Source: Pirellulaceae bacterium (GTDB lineage Bacteria > Planctomycetota > Planctomycetia > Pirellulales > Pirellulaceae). From it: a stretch of 64,000 bases of DNA. The notes under the pieces are model-generated. The model saw nothing but the letters and a program-made list of their open reading frames with translations. It was not told the DNA's origin and did not search any database. Location of the stretch: contig BPJU01000017.1 in the NCBI GenBank assembly GCA_026004775.1, positions 62,001 to 126,000 of the forward strand, given 5' to 3'. A program made the translations under genes and the position numbers. Shown here piece after piece: positions 20,073-29,095 of the stretch (the stretch's first letter is position 1; each line of letters starts with the position of its first letter).

Positions 20073-20381
20073 CGCCGCCTGCCCCCCTCCATTGGAGAAT
20101 CGCCGTTGCACTTTTGGTGCAGCCAACCCGCGCGGCTCGGTTTTCCCAGCCTCGCTTCTTCATCGGATGCGGCCAGAATTCGGCCCACAAAATCCCAGGA
20201 AAGAGCTTCTCAACACACCAAAGACAAGACCCTGCCCCTCACCGGGTACCCGGCTTTCAAAAACAAGATGCCCCGACAAAAGATTCGGACCGTCTTAACA
20301 GCCTCAAGCTCCCATCGAGCAACCCATGCAAAGATGCCGCCCCACGAAGCTCGGGCTGCTTCGAGAGCCCAGCGACTCTGC

Positions 20382-22148
20382 CTAACTTGTGTCCGGCGGC
20401 GGCCTCGCATCGGCCTCCGCCGAGCTTCCTTCAGCTTGGGCCCTCAGCATCGCCCGCCGCCGAGCCACCCACTCGCGCAAGCCCAATAGCTCCTGAGCCC
20501 CACGCACCAGGTCCACCCGCCACAACTCGCCAGCCTCCACAATCCGGCTGATCGTCAACTTCACTCGAGCCAACGCCCCTCGTAGCTCCGCCATCCGCTC
20601 CTCACTCACCCCCAACAGCTCAGCCACCGCGTCGGCCAACTCCTCCGGCGTCTGCCGAGCCGCCAACAACCGATCGGCCCACCTCGCTCGATCTTCCTCC
20701 CCCAACAAGCCCGGCACCCGACCCACACGCGCACACTCGGTAAGCCACTCGATCAGCTTCTGCCGAGCCCTTTGAAGCTGTTGCTCGTCCAAGGCTCCCA
20801 TCCTGAACTGCCGCTGGCCCTGCCTCCACTCGTCATACCGCTTCTTGTCAAACACCACGTCCTGGTCCTCTGGCTTGATCTGCCGCCATGCACACCAGGT
20901 CGTCCCCACCAACCGCACAAGCTCAGCCCACTCCACTTCGTCGATCGGCCCAATCCCAAGAGCATGCTGCCAAGAGAGGCCCTCGCCCATCTCACCGCTG
21001 TACCTGCGGCAGTCCACCGGACCCAGCTTGATCGGCGGCACTGGCAGTTTTAGTTGTTTATCACGCTCGACTTCCTGCCTGCCAGTCGCGGCACGGGAAG
21101 TTTTCCTTTTATTACGAGAACCTCGCAACTCCGCTCGCGCTTGCCCACCTCCCAAACGAGATGGCACTTGCCCACCTGGCGAAGCAGCCACCGTTTCTTC
21201 AGTAGGTGCACCCGACGCCGCCGCTTCGTCAAACGATGTTTCCGAGTTACCCGACACCTGGCCACCTGCCGCCGGAGCCTCCGTTTGTTCAACAGCCGAA
21301 GGTTCAGCGGTTGTCTCGTCGGACAAGTCGGCCTCTTCGGTTAGCTCGCCATCATCGATATCCCCATCCACTACCCGCTGCATGCCCTCTCTGAGCAATC
21401 GAAAAGCTCTGCCCAACGAGGCACGCACCTCGTCGCTTAACTGAGGCGTATCGGCCAGCGTTTCCTCGGTGACCTCCACACCGCACACCTGGATCGCATA
21501 GACCAGCCGGCACCACCCAGAACCATGGTGCGGCTGCTCCAAGACCGGCACCATCCGCACCGCCACCGGGTGTGCGTCGATCAGCATGTTCATGGTCACC
21601 GAATCCGCCGGGTTCTTCTCCGGAGTGCCAGAAAACCGTTCGGACCAAAAGCACCCCCGCACACCGTCTTCACGGTTAAAGTGAAAAGCCGAAGTCTGTT
21701 TGATAAGCTTCATGAACAGCGACACGGACGAGAGCCTCTCCCGCATTTCTTTCTGGAACTTTTGGTCTTCCAGCAGCACCGCTGGAGGATTTCTCTTCCA
21801 CCGGCATTCAATACCGTTCTCTTTGCAATACTCTCTGACCAGTTTGCGAAGTCCCTTCCAGGCTCGCTGGAGCACTTCCTCGTTCGACCAGCTTTTTACC
21901 CAATCGGGTCGTAGCTGCAAGCTGATCAGAATCGCCTCGGGCAGTATCGTGCAGGAATAGACTACCAGGCCGAAGACGCTGGCGTAGTGCACCACCTTTT
22001 CGAACAAGAAGAGTGGCCGGTCGATGCGCTCGTCTACTCGTGATGGGTCTCGCCGGATAAGCCCCTCTTGGCGCACGCAGGTCGAGCCGCACAACAGGCG
22101 GACCACGTCACCCGTCGAAAAAACGTCGCAGCGTCGTGGCCGAGCCAT
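20382..22148 (-). CDS. RAYT/Y1-transposase-like protein lacking HUH, paralogue 1
   Basis: A 588-residue protein. Residues 1-205 follow the long RAYT (TnpA_REP, IS200/IS605-like) family: VVYSCTILPEAILISLQL and KSWSNEEV sit where active members have AYAVMSNHYH plus WS-EEV, and FNREDGVRGCFWSERF (157-172) and LIDAHPVAVRMV match the ANREDG-G-FWEGRF and VDLNPIRAG motifs. The HUH histidines are replaced (PEAILI, 70-75). Residues 260-390 are a Ser/Ala/Glu-rich linker. The C-terminus (LGPVDCR, GIGPIDEVEWAELV, LLGLREWVARRRAML) is shared with the gene at 60.4 kb. Start ATG 22148 has AAGGAGGT 7 bases upstream. Likely a non-catalytic DNA-hairpin-binding descendant. Confidence 0.75.
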   Translation of the reverse strand: MARPRRCDVFSTGDVVRLLCGSTCVRQEGLIRRDPSRVDERIDRPLFLFEKVVHYASVFGLVVYSCTILPEAILISLQLRPDWVKSWSNEEVLQRAWKGLRKLVREYCKENGIECRWKRNPPAVLLEDQKFQKEMRERLSSVSLFMKLIKQTSAFHFNREDGVRGCFWSERFSGTPEKNPADSVTMNMLIDAHPVAVRMVPVLEQPHHGSGWCRLVYAIQVCGVEVTEETLADTPQLSDEVRASLGRAFRLLREGMQRVVDGDIDDGELTEEADLSDETTAEPSAVEQTEAPAAGGQVSGNSETSFDEAAASGAPTEETVAASPGGQVPSRLGGGQARAELRGSRNKRKTSRAATGRQEVERDKQLKLPVPPIKLGPVDCRRYSGEMGEGLSWQHALGIGPIDEVEWAELVRLVGTTWCAWRQIKPEDQDVVFDKKRYDEWRQGQRQFRMGALDEQQLQRARQKLIEWLTECARVGRVPGLLGEEDRARWADRLLAARQTPEELADAVAELLGVSEERMAELRGALARVKLTISRIVEAGELWRVDLVRGAQELLGLREWVARRRAMLRAQAEGSSAEADARPPPDTS

Positions 22149-22312
22149 CCGTGGTACCTCCTTGAAATGGTGCAAGATTCCCTGTGCCTTTGCTGCCACT
22201 ACTCGATGCGCGCAGCCCATCGAGCGCCGGCATTCCGAGCAGCCTAGCAAATTCTCGGAAAAACTAAACCTATGTGGCCTTGTTTGCTCTACCATACGGG
22301 TGTCACACTATG

Positions 22313-22336
22313 CCCGACTTTTTTAAAAAATCGGGG
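22313..22336. terminator. AT-cored palindrome, possible bidirectional terminator
   Basis: CCCGACTTTTTT directly followed by AAAAAATCGGGG: a 12-base arm pair with one mismatch and no loop sequence beyond the T/A core. It lies about 165 bases upstream of the RAYT-like start, so a structural or regulatory palindrome is as likely as a terminator. Confidence 0.35.
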
Positions 22337-22346
22337 GTGACGGCGC

Positions 22347-22562
22347 TTGCACGTACCTTGTGGACAAGTCGCAGATCGAGTTTTGAACGTGGCAGAGGGT
22401 ACGTCAGTGTGTCCGGACTGCCATCAGACCGTACCCAATTCAGGCTCTAGGGCGATCGGACCAAACCGGTCACGAGCACATCCGGGCTTGGCTGCAACCT
22501 GCGATCGCGTGATAAGATGCCTTGAAGAAAGGCAGTTACCGGTAGTTTTGCAATCGTTTTAG
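22347..22562 (+). CDS. Small possible zinc-ribbon ORF or remnant
   Basis: A 71-codon frame beginning with TTG. Its first 35 residues (HVPCGQVADRVLNVAEGTSVCPDCHQTVP) look like the N-terminal zinc ribbon of many planctomycete proteins (C-G-Q ... G-x-x-V-x-C-P-x-C-x-Q). The rest has no pattern, there is no clear ribosome-binding site, and one expected cysteine is a histidine or absent. It may be a decayed fragment. The remainder of the 22149-22577 gap holds only the palindrome noted separately. Confidence 0.25.
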   Translation: MHVPCGQVADRVLNVAEGTSVCPDCHQTVPNSGSRAIGPNRSRAHPGLAATCDRVIRCLEERQLPVVLQSF

Positions 22563-22577
22563 GTGGCAGGAATTTGG

Positions 22578-23570
22578 ATGATGGCAGTGCCATCTGACAG
22601 TGAGATCCGCCAGGCGGCCGCCTGGCTTCGAAGCGGCCGGTTGGTTGCATTTCCGACAGAAACCGTGTACGGCCTAGGGGCTGAGGTATGGAATGAACGG
22701 GCTGTAGCCCAAGTATTTGCCCTTAAGAACCGACCGCGCTTCGATCCGCTTATCGTGCATATCGCCGCTCGCGAGCAACTCCAGGAACTGGTACAGGCGA
22801 TTCCCGACGAAGCCCAGCGGTTGATCGATCGCTTCTGGCCCGGACCGCTAACGTTGGTTCTACCGAAATCGGAACGAGTCCCCGACCTGGTGACTGCCGG
22901 TTTATCGACCGTGGCCATCCGCCAACCCGCGCATCCGGTGGCACTGCGATTTCTGGCCGAAGCTGGCGTGCCGGTGGCGGCTCCCAGTGCCAATCGCTTC
23001 GGGGGTATCAGTCCCACGACCGCCGAGCACGTGCGAGGCCAGTTTCCCAGCGATCAGGTCCTGGTGTTAGACGGCGGTCCCTGCCCGGTCGGCATCGAAT
23101 CGACCGTTGTAGCGTGCGCCGGCGGAGTGTGGCAGGTGCTCCGGCACGGAGGGACGCCGATCGAAGAGCTTCAGAGAGTGCTGGGGACTGTCACCGAAGC
23201 GATTTCGGTGACCGATCGACCCTTAGCACCCGGACAGTTGGCTCGCCACTACGCTCCCGCCACACCGTTGGTGGTGCTGGCCGAGGGGATTCCGGCCGGA
23301 GCGGAGAGCTTGCGCCTGGGGTTGCTGGCCATGGACGGGTCGGCAGAGAGGCTCGAGCTATTTCAGCACGTCGAGCTGCTGTCCGAACGGCGGGATTTGA
23401 CGGAGGCGGCGTCCCGTCTGTTCGCTGCCATGCGGCGGCTGGATGCCGCCGGGCTGGACTTGATCGTTGCTCGTCCGGTCCCCGAACAGGGGCTGGGCCG
23501 TGCGATTATGGACCGCCTGCGCCGGGCGTCCAGTCGAGCTTCCCCGGAGCGCCCCGAGGCGATAAGATAA
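22578..23570 (+). CDS. L-threonylcarbamoyladenylate synthase (Sua5/YrdC type)
   Basis: A protein of about 330 residues that makes threonylcarbamoyl-AMP from threonine, bicarbonate and ATP for the t6A37 modification of tRNAs. The YrdC domain (about 5-200) shows FPTETVYGLGA, KNRPRFDPLIVH, WPGPLTLVLP and APSANRFGGISPT. It continues into a Sua5-type C-terminal domain through the linker PGQLARHYAPATPL. ATG 22578 is used, with AGGA 6 bases upstream; ATG 22581 and GTG 22563 are alternatives. The next small gene starts 4 bases after the stop, and miaB, another A37 tRNA modification gene, follows. Confidence 0.92.
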   Translation: MMAVPSDSEIRQAAAWLRSGRLVAFPTETVYGLGAEVWNERAVAQVFALKNRPRFDPLIVHIAAREQLQELVQAIPDEAQRLIDRFWPGPLTLVLPKSERVPDLVTAGLSTVAIRQPAHPVALRFLAEAGVPVAAPSANRFGGISPTTAEHVRGQFPSDQVLVLDGGPCPVGIESTVVACAGGVWQVLRHGGTPIEELQRVLGTVTEAISVTDRPLAPGQLARHYAPATPLVVLAEGIPAGAESLRLGLLAMDGSAERLELFQHVELLSERRDLTEAASRLFAAMRRLDAAGLDLIVARPVPEQGLGRAIMDRLRRASSRASPERPEAIR

Positions 23571-23574
23571 GCTT

Positions 23575-23748
23575 ATGGGCACGGATGGCTGGAACTGGCG
23601 TGATATACTGGTGTGGATAGGTTTCGCCTATCTGGCGGTGGCGGCGTTGGTGCGGCTGATGTCTCTGTACCGCGACGCTGTACTGAAGGATCTGCGCCGC
23701 CAAGCCTCCGAGCGCCGTTCGGCAGGCCCGAAAGGCGAGAAACCTTAA
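23575..23748 (+). CDS. Small single-span membrane protein, 57 aa
   Basis: A 57-residue protein: a short tryptophan-rich start (MGTDGWNWRD), one hydrophobic helix (ILVWIGFAYLAVAALVRLM, 11-29) and a strongly basic, charged tail (KDLRRQASERRSAGPKGEKP). It lies 4 bases after the Sua5 gene and 36 bases before miaB, all on the same strand, so it is likely translated as part of that operon. I do not recognise the family. Confidence 0.55.
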   Translation: MGTDGWNWRDILVWIGFAYLAVAALVRLMSLYRDAVLKDLRRQASERRSAGPKGEKP

Positions 23749-23784
23749 AAATTCCCCCATAAGTTCAAGGAAACCACCACGCGC

Positions 23785-25203
23785 ATGGCGCACCGCTTGT
23801 ACATTGAAACCGTCGGCTGCCAGATGAACGTGCTCGACAGCGAGATGGTGGTAGCCAGTCTCAAGCGGCAGGGCTACGAACTGACACGCAACATCGAGCA
23901 GGCCGACACGATCCTGTTCAACACATGCAGCGTGCGGCAACACGCCGAGGACAAGGTCTATAGTGCTCTGGGGAAACTCAAACGCACCAAACGTCGCTAT
24001 CCGGACAAGATCATCGGCGTGCTCGGTTGTATGGCCCAAAAGGATCAGCGGCTGATTTTCGAACGAGCGCCGTACGTGGACCTGGTGGTGGGGCCCGGCC
24101 AGTTGCACCGCGTGCCGGAGCTGATTGAGCGAGCGCGGCAGGGCCAGGGACGGCAGATGGCTGTCAGCCTCGGGCGCCGCGATGGACCGGTGGAAGAAAT
24201 CCGCCGCAGCCACGAAACGTTCGACCCGCTCCGCGATCCGACAATGCGCCCGACGCCCTTCCAGGCCTATCTTCGCATCCAGATCGGTTGCGACAAGTTC
24301 TGCACCTATTGCGTCGTTCCCATGACACGCGGGCCGGAACAGGGCCGGCCCCCCAGCCATATTCTGGCGGAAGCCCACACACTAGCAGGCCAAGGCTGCG
24401 TGGAAATCACGCTCCTGGGTCAAACCGTCAACAGCTATCGTTACCAAGAAGGTGGACGGACCTATCGATTGTCCGATCTGCTGTATGCCTTGCACGACGT
24501 GCCGGGTATTCGTCGCATCAAGTTCGTCACCAACTATCCGAAAGACATGACCGATGACTTGCTGCAAGCCGTCCGAGACTTGCCGAAGGTAGCGCCCTAT
24601 CTTCATGTGCCGTTGCAGAGCGGTTCGGATAGCATACTGCGGCGAATGAAACGAGGTTACACCGTGGAAGATTATCGCCACATGATGGCACGGATCCGCG
24701 AAACCCTGCCGCAGGTGGCCGTCGCCAGCGATTTTATCGTCGGATTCTGTGGTGAAACCGAGGAGGATTTCGAACAGACCAAACAGTTGGTACGCGAGTG
24801 CCGTTTCAAGAACAGCTTTATCTTCAAATACAGTCCGCGCCCCGGTACCAAAGCCTTCGAACTGATGGAAGATGACGTTCCCGAAGAAGTCAAGCAACGA
24901 CGCAATAATGAACTGCTGGAAATCCAAAATGCCATCAGTGAAGAACAAAACCTGGAGCTGTTGGGCCGAACGTTCGAAGTACTGGTGGAGGGACGCAGTA
25001 AAGCCTCCTGGAAACAGAACGAAACCGGACCGGTCTACCAACTAACGGGGAGAACTCCCTGTGACCGTATTGCCGTATTCGAAGGTACGCTCGATCTGGT
25101 GGGCCAGTTCGTACCCGTGACGATTTACGATGCCACGGCGCATACGCTGTTTGGCGCTGTGGAAACCAGGCAGCCCGAGCCGGAACTGGTGTCACTTGTG
25201 TAG
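23785..25203 (+). CDS. miaB: tRNA-2-methylthio-N6-dimethylallyladenosine synthase
   Basis: A 472-residue radical SAM methylthiotransferase that adds a methylthio group at C2 of i6A37 in tRNAs. The N-terminal UPF0004 domain has its cluster-binding cysteines in VGCQMN, NTCSVRQ and LGCMAQ. The radical SAM motif is CDKFCTYC, followed by VPMTRGPEQGRPP, and the C-terminal TRAM domain begins near LLGRTFEVLVEG. SVRQHAEDKVYSALG is typical of MiaB rather than RimO. It follows the t6A synthase gene, so two position-37 modification functions are grouped. Confidence 0.95.
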   Translation: MAHRLYIETVGCQMNVLDSEMVVASLKRQGYELTRNIEQADTILFNTCSVRQHAEDKVYSALGKLKRTKRRYPDKIIGVLGCMAQKDQRLIFERAPYVDLVVGPGQLHRVPELIERARQGQGRQMAVSLGRRDGPVEEIRRSHETFDPLRDPTMRPTPFQAYLRIQIGCDKFCTYCVVPMTRGPEQGRPPSHILAEAHTLAGQGCVEITLLGQTVNSYRYQEGGRTYRLSDLLYALHDVPGIRRIKFVTNYPKDMTDDLLQAVRDLPKVAPYLHVPLQSGSDSILRRMKRGYTVEDYRHMMARIRETLPQVAVASDFIVGFCGETEEDFEQTKQLVRECRFKNSFIFKYSPRPGTKAFELMEDDVPEEVKQRRNNELLEIQNAISEEQNLELLGRTFEVLVEGRSKASWKQNETGPVYQLTGRTPCDRIAVFEGTLDLVGQFVPVTIYDATAHTLFGAVETRQPEPELVSLV

Positions 25204-25392
25204 CGGCAAACGCCCGCCATGAGTCGGGGTCGGGCAACGAGTAATGGCGCTTCCGGAACGATGCGCGACGGGCGTGGAACAGCCAAACGAGCTGGCTGGC
25301 TGAAGTACCGTTTGGTTCGCTGAGAGCCAGCCGCACCTGTTGTTTGCCAACGTGGAGCGCCGAAGAACGCCGAATGAGGAGGTGCGGTACGA

Positions 25393-25602
25393 GTGCGGCA
25401 AGCTTTTTTCCTGTTCTTGATCGCCTTCGTGGCTGTGGCCACCATCGGCTGGCTGGCATGGCTCGTCGGGCAAGCACTCTACACGATGTGGCAGGACCGC
25501 CGCTTGTACCGGGAGCTCGATGCACTGGAGAACTGGTCCAAGCAACGCAAAACGCGCGATACATCAGCCGACGCCGCCGCGTCCGATTCGGTTGAACCGT
25601 AA
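25393..25602 (+). CDS. Small single-span membrane protein, 69 aa
   Basis: A 69-residue protein starting at GTG 25393 with AGGAGG 10 bases upstream. A single hydrophobic helix (FFLFLIAFVAVATIGWLAWLV, about 5-25) is followed by a charged, partly helical tail (MWQDRRLYRELDALENWSKQRK) and a disordered acidic end. Its layout resembles the 57-aa protein upstream of miaB. No family recognised. The two family 4 glycosyltransferase genes follow on the same strand. Confidence 0.5.
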   Translation: MRQAFFLFLIAFVAVATIGWLAWLVGQALYTMWQDRRLYRELDALENWSKQRKTRDTSADAAASDSVEP

Positions 25603-25672
25603 CCAACTGCCTCATCGACCGGGATGATGCCAAGACGGAAAGGACCGGCCGAACCGACCGGGAGCCGTGGTT

Positions 25673-26845
25673 GTGACGGGGCCGAAGCGACTGATGGTAC
25701 TACTGGGTTCCATGGGGGCAGGGGGGGCCGAGCATCAGGTCTTGCAGCTTCTGCGGCACATCGATCGGAAACGCTTCGTGCCGCACCTGTACCTCATGGA
25801 GCGCCGCGGCGAGTGGCTCGATCGCATTCCCGACGATGTACCGGTGGCTTCGTATTGGCCTGAGCATCCACCACCACGCGTCTACGTGCCGGGCCGCATC
25901 CTGTGCCAACAGGCTCAAGACGTACGCCGTCACGTCGAGCAATGGCGGATCGATCGCATTTACGACCGCACTTCGCAGATGACCTTGACCGCCTATCTGG
26001 CGGGGCGGCCCAAGCAGACGGCACGCCTGTCCGTGGCGGCCGGTGATCCGCAGCGCGAATTCCAGAAGGCTCACCGGCGATTTGCCCTCGTGAAACGATG
26101 GCTGCTGCGGCGAGCCTATCACGATGCGGATCGAGTAATAGCCGTCTGCGAGGCCGTGCGACAGGGACTGGTGCGATTTTTCGGCCTGCCACCCGACCAC
26201 GTCGTCACTCTCTACCCGATTGTCGACAGGCACGAAGTGGCGCTGCGGGCCGACGAATTTGTGCCCGAACGCGATCCCAACTCCTACTACCTGGTGACTG
26301 TGGGCCGCCTGGAGCACGAAAAAGGCCAACGCCTGTTGCTGGAAGCGATGGCACGGCTCGTGCATCCCAACGACCCGCCACCCATACGCCTGTGGCTGAT
26401 TGGCAGCGGCCCGGATGAGCCGGCGCTCAAGAAACTGGCAGTCGCTCTGCGGGTGGAAAATAGGGTGGAATTTCTCGGCTATCGCCCCAACCCCTTGCCT
26501 TGGGTTAAACATGCCGATCTTTATTGTTGCCCGTCACACTACGAAGGCATGCCCAATGCAGTCCTCGAGGCGATGTTGTGTGGGACTCCGGTGGTAGCCG
26601 CCGACAGCCCGGGTGGCCTGGCTGAATTACTGGCCCACGGTCGCGGGCTCCTGGTCAAGCCGAACACGGCCGGCGCATGGGCTCAAGCGATTGCCGCTGC
26701 ACGGGAAGACCTGCCCCGTACCCGCCAAAAAGCTATCCAGGCTCAACAATGGGCCTGCTCCCGGTTCGATGCCGATCGGCAGGTGCGCCGGCTCGAAGAG
26801 TTGTTGGAAAACGTGGATATGCCTTGGCCTGTTGACTTCGTATGA
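25673..26845 (+). CDS. Family 4 glycosyltransferase
   Basis: A GT-B glycosyltransferase of about 390 residues. N-terminal LLGSMGAGGAEHQVLQLLRHI is the usual acceptor-domain loop. The C-terminal half has LVTVGRLEHEKGQRLLLEAMARL, WLIGSGPDEPALKKLA, VEFLGYRPN and the donor-binding E-x7-E region ADLYCCPSHYEGMPNAVLEAMLCGTPVVA. It would transfer sugar to a surface glycan or lipid. GTG 25673 is preferred over GTG 25667 because of spacing to GGGAG. Its stop overlaps the next start by 4 bases (ATGA). Confidence 0.92.
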   Translation: MTGPKRLMVLLGSMGAGGAEHQVLQLLRHIDRKRFVPHLYLMERRGEWLDRIPDDVPVASYWPEHPPPRVYVPGRILCQQAQDVRRHVEQWRIDRIYDRTSQMTLTAYLAGRPKQTARLSVAAGDPQREFQKAHRRFALVKRWLLRRAYHDADRVIAVCEAVRQGLVRFFGLPPDHVVTLYPIVDRHEVALRADEFVPERDPNSYYLVTVGRLEHEKGQRLLLEAMARLVHPNDPPPIRLWLIGSGPDEPALKKLAVALRVENRVEFLGYRPNPLPWVKHADLYCCPSHYEGMPNAVLEAMLCGTPVVAADSPGGLAELLAHGRGLLVKPNTAGAWAQAIAAAREDLPRTRQKAIQAQQWACSRFDADRQVRRLEELLENVDMPWPVDFV

Positions 26846-27924
26846 CTCGTCGCCTGACACTCGTCATCCATTCCCTGGAAGGTGGTGGAGCCGAACGGAT
26901 CGCGGCCTGGATGGCCAATCACTGGTGCGAACAGGGTGACCAGGTCACACTCATCACTCTGGCTGCCGTGGGTACCGATCAATATCGGGTAGCCGCGGGT
27001 GTACGGCGGATAGGTCTGAACCTGTTGAGCGTTTCCCGGAACAGTTTTCAAGCGGTCGCCCGCAATCTGCTGCGGGTAAAGCGCTTGGCAGCCGCCATCG
27101 CGGATAGCCAACCGGAGCGGATCGTCAGTTTCACGGACAAGACGAACGTGCTGGCACTGTTGGCTTGCCGAGGCCAAGCCGTGCGGCCGATTGCCTACGA
27201 ACTGGTGGACCCTCGCCATCACGACATCGGCACCGTCTGGTCGTGGCTGCGCCGATGGACCTACCCGTCGGCACGGGCCTTGGTCGTGCAAACAGCAGCG
27301 GTACGAGATTGGTTTCGCAGTTGGTTGCCGCGCCTTCCGATTTTCGTGATCCCGACCGGTGTTCCGGCCCCCACGCCGGTCGCGGTAGCGAAGCCTCCCC
27401 ATCCACACCTGCTGGCCGTCGGCCGACTGGAACCACAAAAAGGTTTCGACTTGCTGATCGACGCGTTTTCCCGTATAGCAGCCACTCACCCGGATTGGCA
27501 CTTGTGGATTGCCGGGGAAGGCTCACAGCACGTCGTGCTGGCCCGTGAAATCCGCCGGCGCGGTTTGGAAAACCGAATCCACCTGCTTGGTCGAGTCGCC
27601 GAACCGGAATTGCTGATGCGACAGGCCGAACTGTTTGTGCTCTCCTCACGCTACGAAGGTTTTCCAACGGCCCTGCTGGAAGCCATGGCTCATGGGTTGC
27701 CGGCCGTCTGCTTCGACTGCCCATCCGGTCCGGCTGAAATCGTGCGGCATTCGCAAGACGGTATCCTGGTTCCCCCAGAAGACGTATCGGCTCTGGCGGC
27801 TGCTCTGGCCCGGCTGATGGATGATCCGAATCTGCGGCGCAGCATGGGGCAACAAGCCCAAGATGTCGTCCAGCGCTTCAGCGCCGAACAATTCTTCCGG
27901 CGATGGGAGGAAGCTCTGGCGTAG
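26842..27924 (+). CDS. Family 4 glycosyltransferase, second of a pair
   Basis: A 360-residue GT-B enzyme. IHSLEGGGAERIAAWMANHW is the N-terminal glycine-rich loop; LLAVGRLEPQKGFDLLIDAFSRI, WIAGEGSQ, HLLGRV and AELFVLSSRYEGFPTALLEAMAHGLPAVC form the donor-binding domain. It is translationally coupled to the preceding glycosyltransferase by a 4-base overlap, which suggests two sequential transfers in one glycan. It is only distantly similar to its neighbour, so the pair is not a recent duplication. Confidence 0.92.
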   Translation: MTRRLTLVIHSLEGGGAERIAAWMANHWCEQGDQVTLITLAAVGTDQYRVAAGVRRIGLNLLSVSRNSFQAVARNLLRVKRLAAAIADSQPERIVSFTDKTNVLALLACRGQAVRPIAYELVDPRHHDIGTVWSWLRRWTYPSARALVVQTAAVRDWFRSWLPRLPIFVIPTGVPAPTPVAVAKPPHPHLLAVGRLEPQKGFDLLIDAFSRIAATHPDWHLWIAGEGSQHVVLAREIRRRGLENRIHLLGRVAEPELLMRQAELFVLSSRYEGFPTALLEAMAHGLPAVCFDCPSGPAEIVRHSQDGILVPPEDVSALAAALARLMDDPNLRRSMGQQAQDVVQRFSAEQFFRRWEEALA

Positions 27925-28018
27925 GGTTTCTGGCACCGGCGCGCTGTTCGGTAAGATCTCCAACCGCTGTTGGGACGCTTCTTGTTACTCGCTTCTCGCT
28001 ACCGGTCGCACTCCTTTT

Positions 28019-28996
28019 TTATATCGGAGCGGGAAGATCACGCCGCTGGAAATACCAGCCTCCGATCAAAAACAGGAATAGTCCCGGAACAAGCAAGACG
28101 GCATAGCATCCCAGAGGACCAAGCGTCAGATTCCCTTGCAGATCGGTGCGGGTCCATGCCCACAACAACTCCGGCTGCGTCACGGCCACGTGTACAAGTG
28201 CCTGCGGGTCATACGCCAGGAAAATCGTAAAGTATTGGAGCCAACTCCATGCCGGCGACGCCATACTCACCAGACGCAACACCAATTCCACAGCCAGAAA
28301 CAGCACCACGGCGCCCACGGTTCTACCTCGATGCCGGTCGCAAGCCGACCAGGCGGTGGCCAAACCCGCCACCAAGACTCCCCAGCATCCCAAATTGACC
28401 GCAGCCGGAAGAAAATAGATCGCCGCAGTTTTTTCGGAAATGGGCACGTATTCGATACGTGGCTTCACAAAGGGTACGGGCACCTGTGGAAGTCCCGGCA
28501 ATGGCAACGGAATAACCGGTCGCTGTTCGATAGGTACTTTCACCGTCGCAATTCCCACAGCGATTCCGCACCAGACCACCATCACTAGCGCCGCAATTCC
28601 CATCAGGGTAACCAATCCCTGGCTGTAGTACAGTGCGTGGCGCGAGACGGGCTGAGCCAGCAGGATCTCCATCGTGCCCCGGGAAAGTTTGCCGGACACC
28701 GTGTCCGATCCGCGAGCAATCGCCCAGATGGCAATCCCCAGCAGAATAATTGGTTCGTCAAAGGCGAGGGCGACACGCCCGTGGTAACTGATCAACTGGC
28801 GAAAGGGCACGGTCGAAAACCGTTCGTATTTTTCCCACAGTTGTTCAGCGATGATTTCAAAAGAGCTCGTGGGTAATTGGCTGATGATCCATACGCGTAT
28901 CCAGCAAAAAAGAAACAATCCTATGGCGCAGGTCAGCCATAGCGATCGACTTTCGCGCCACCAGTATCGCACCAATACCCGAAACGATCCGTTCAT
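28019..28996 (-). CDS. ABC-2 type transporter permease
   Basis: A 325-residue integral membrane protein, the permease partner of the ATPase encoded just upstream. Hydrophobic segments are visible at about 18-38 (LWLTCAIGLFLFCWIRVW), 80-95, 125-150 (GLVTLMGIAALVMVVWCGIAVG), 190-215, 225-245 and 295-320 (CYAVLLVPGLFLFLIGGWYF). SRGTMEILLAQPVSR is the loop common to ABC-2 permeases of the NosY/CcmB-like type. ATG 28996 is taken as start (GAGGA upstream). The substrate is unknown; the operon context suggests a link with the cytochrome-type proteins. Confidence 0.85.
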   Translation of the reverse strand: MNGSFRVLVRYWWRESRSLWLTCAIGLFLFCWIRVWIISQLPTSSFEIIAEQLWEKYERFSTVPFRQLISYHGRVALAFDEPIILLGIAIWAIARGSDTVSGKLSRGTMEILLAQPVSRHALYYSQGLVTLMGIAALVMVVWCGIAVGIATVKVPIEQRPVIPLPLPGLPQVPVPFVKPRIEYVPISEKTAAIYFLPAAVNLGCWGVLVAGLATAWSACDRHRGRTVGAVVLFLAVELVLRLVSMASPAWSWLQYFTIFLAYDPQALVHVAVTQPELLWAWTRTDLQGNLTLGPLGCYAVLLVPGLFLFLIGGWYFQRRDLPAPI

Positions 28997-29095
28997 CGAC
29001 TGTTGGTCCTCACGGAATGTTTTCTCATACCAAGCGTCCGGGCAGGCCGCGCTATGCCGACCGTTCGCCGGCACCGGAGCAACCGCATGGCTGGT

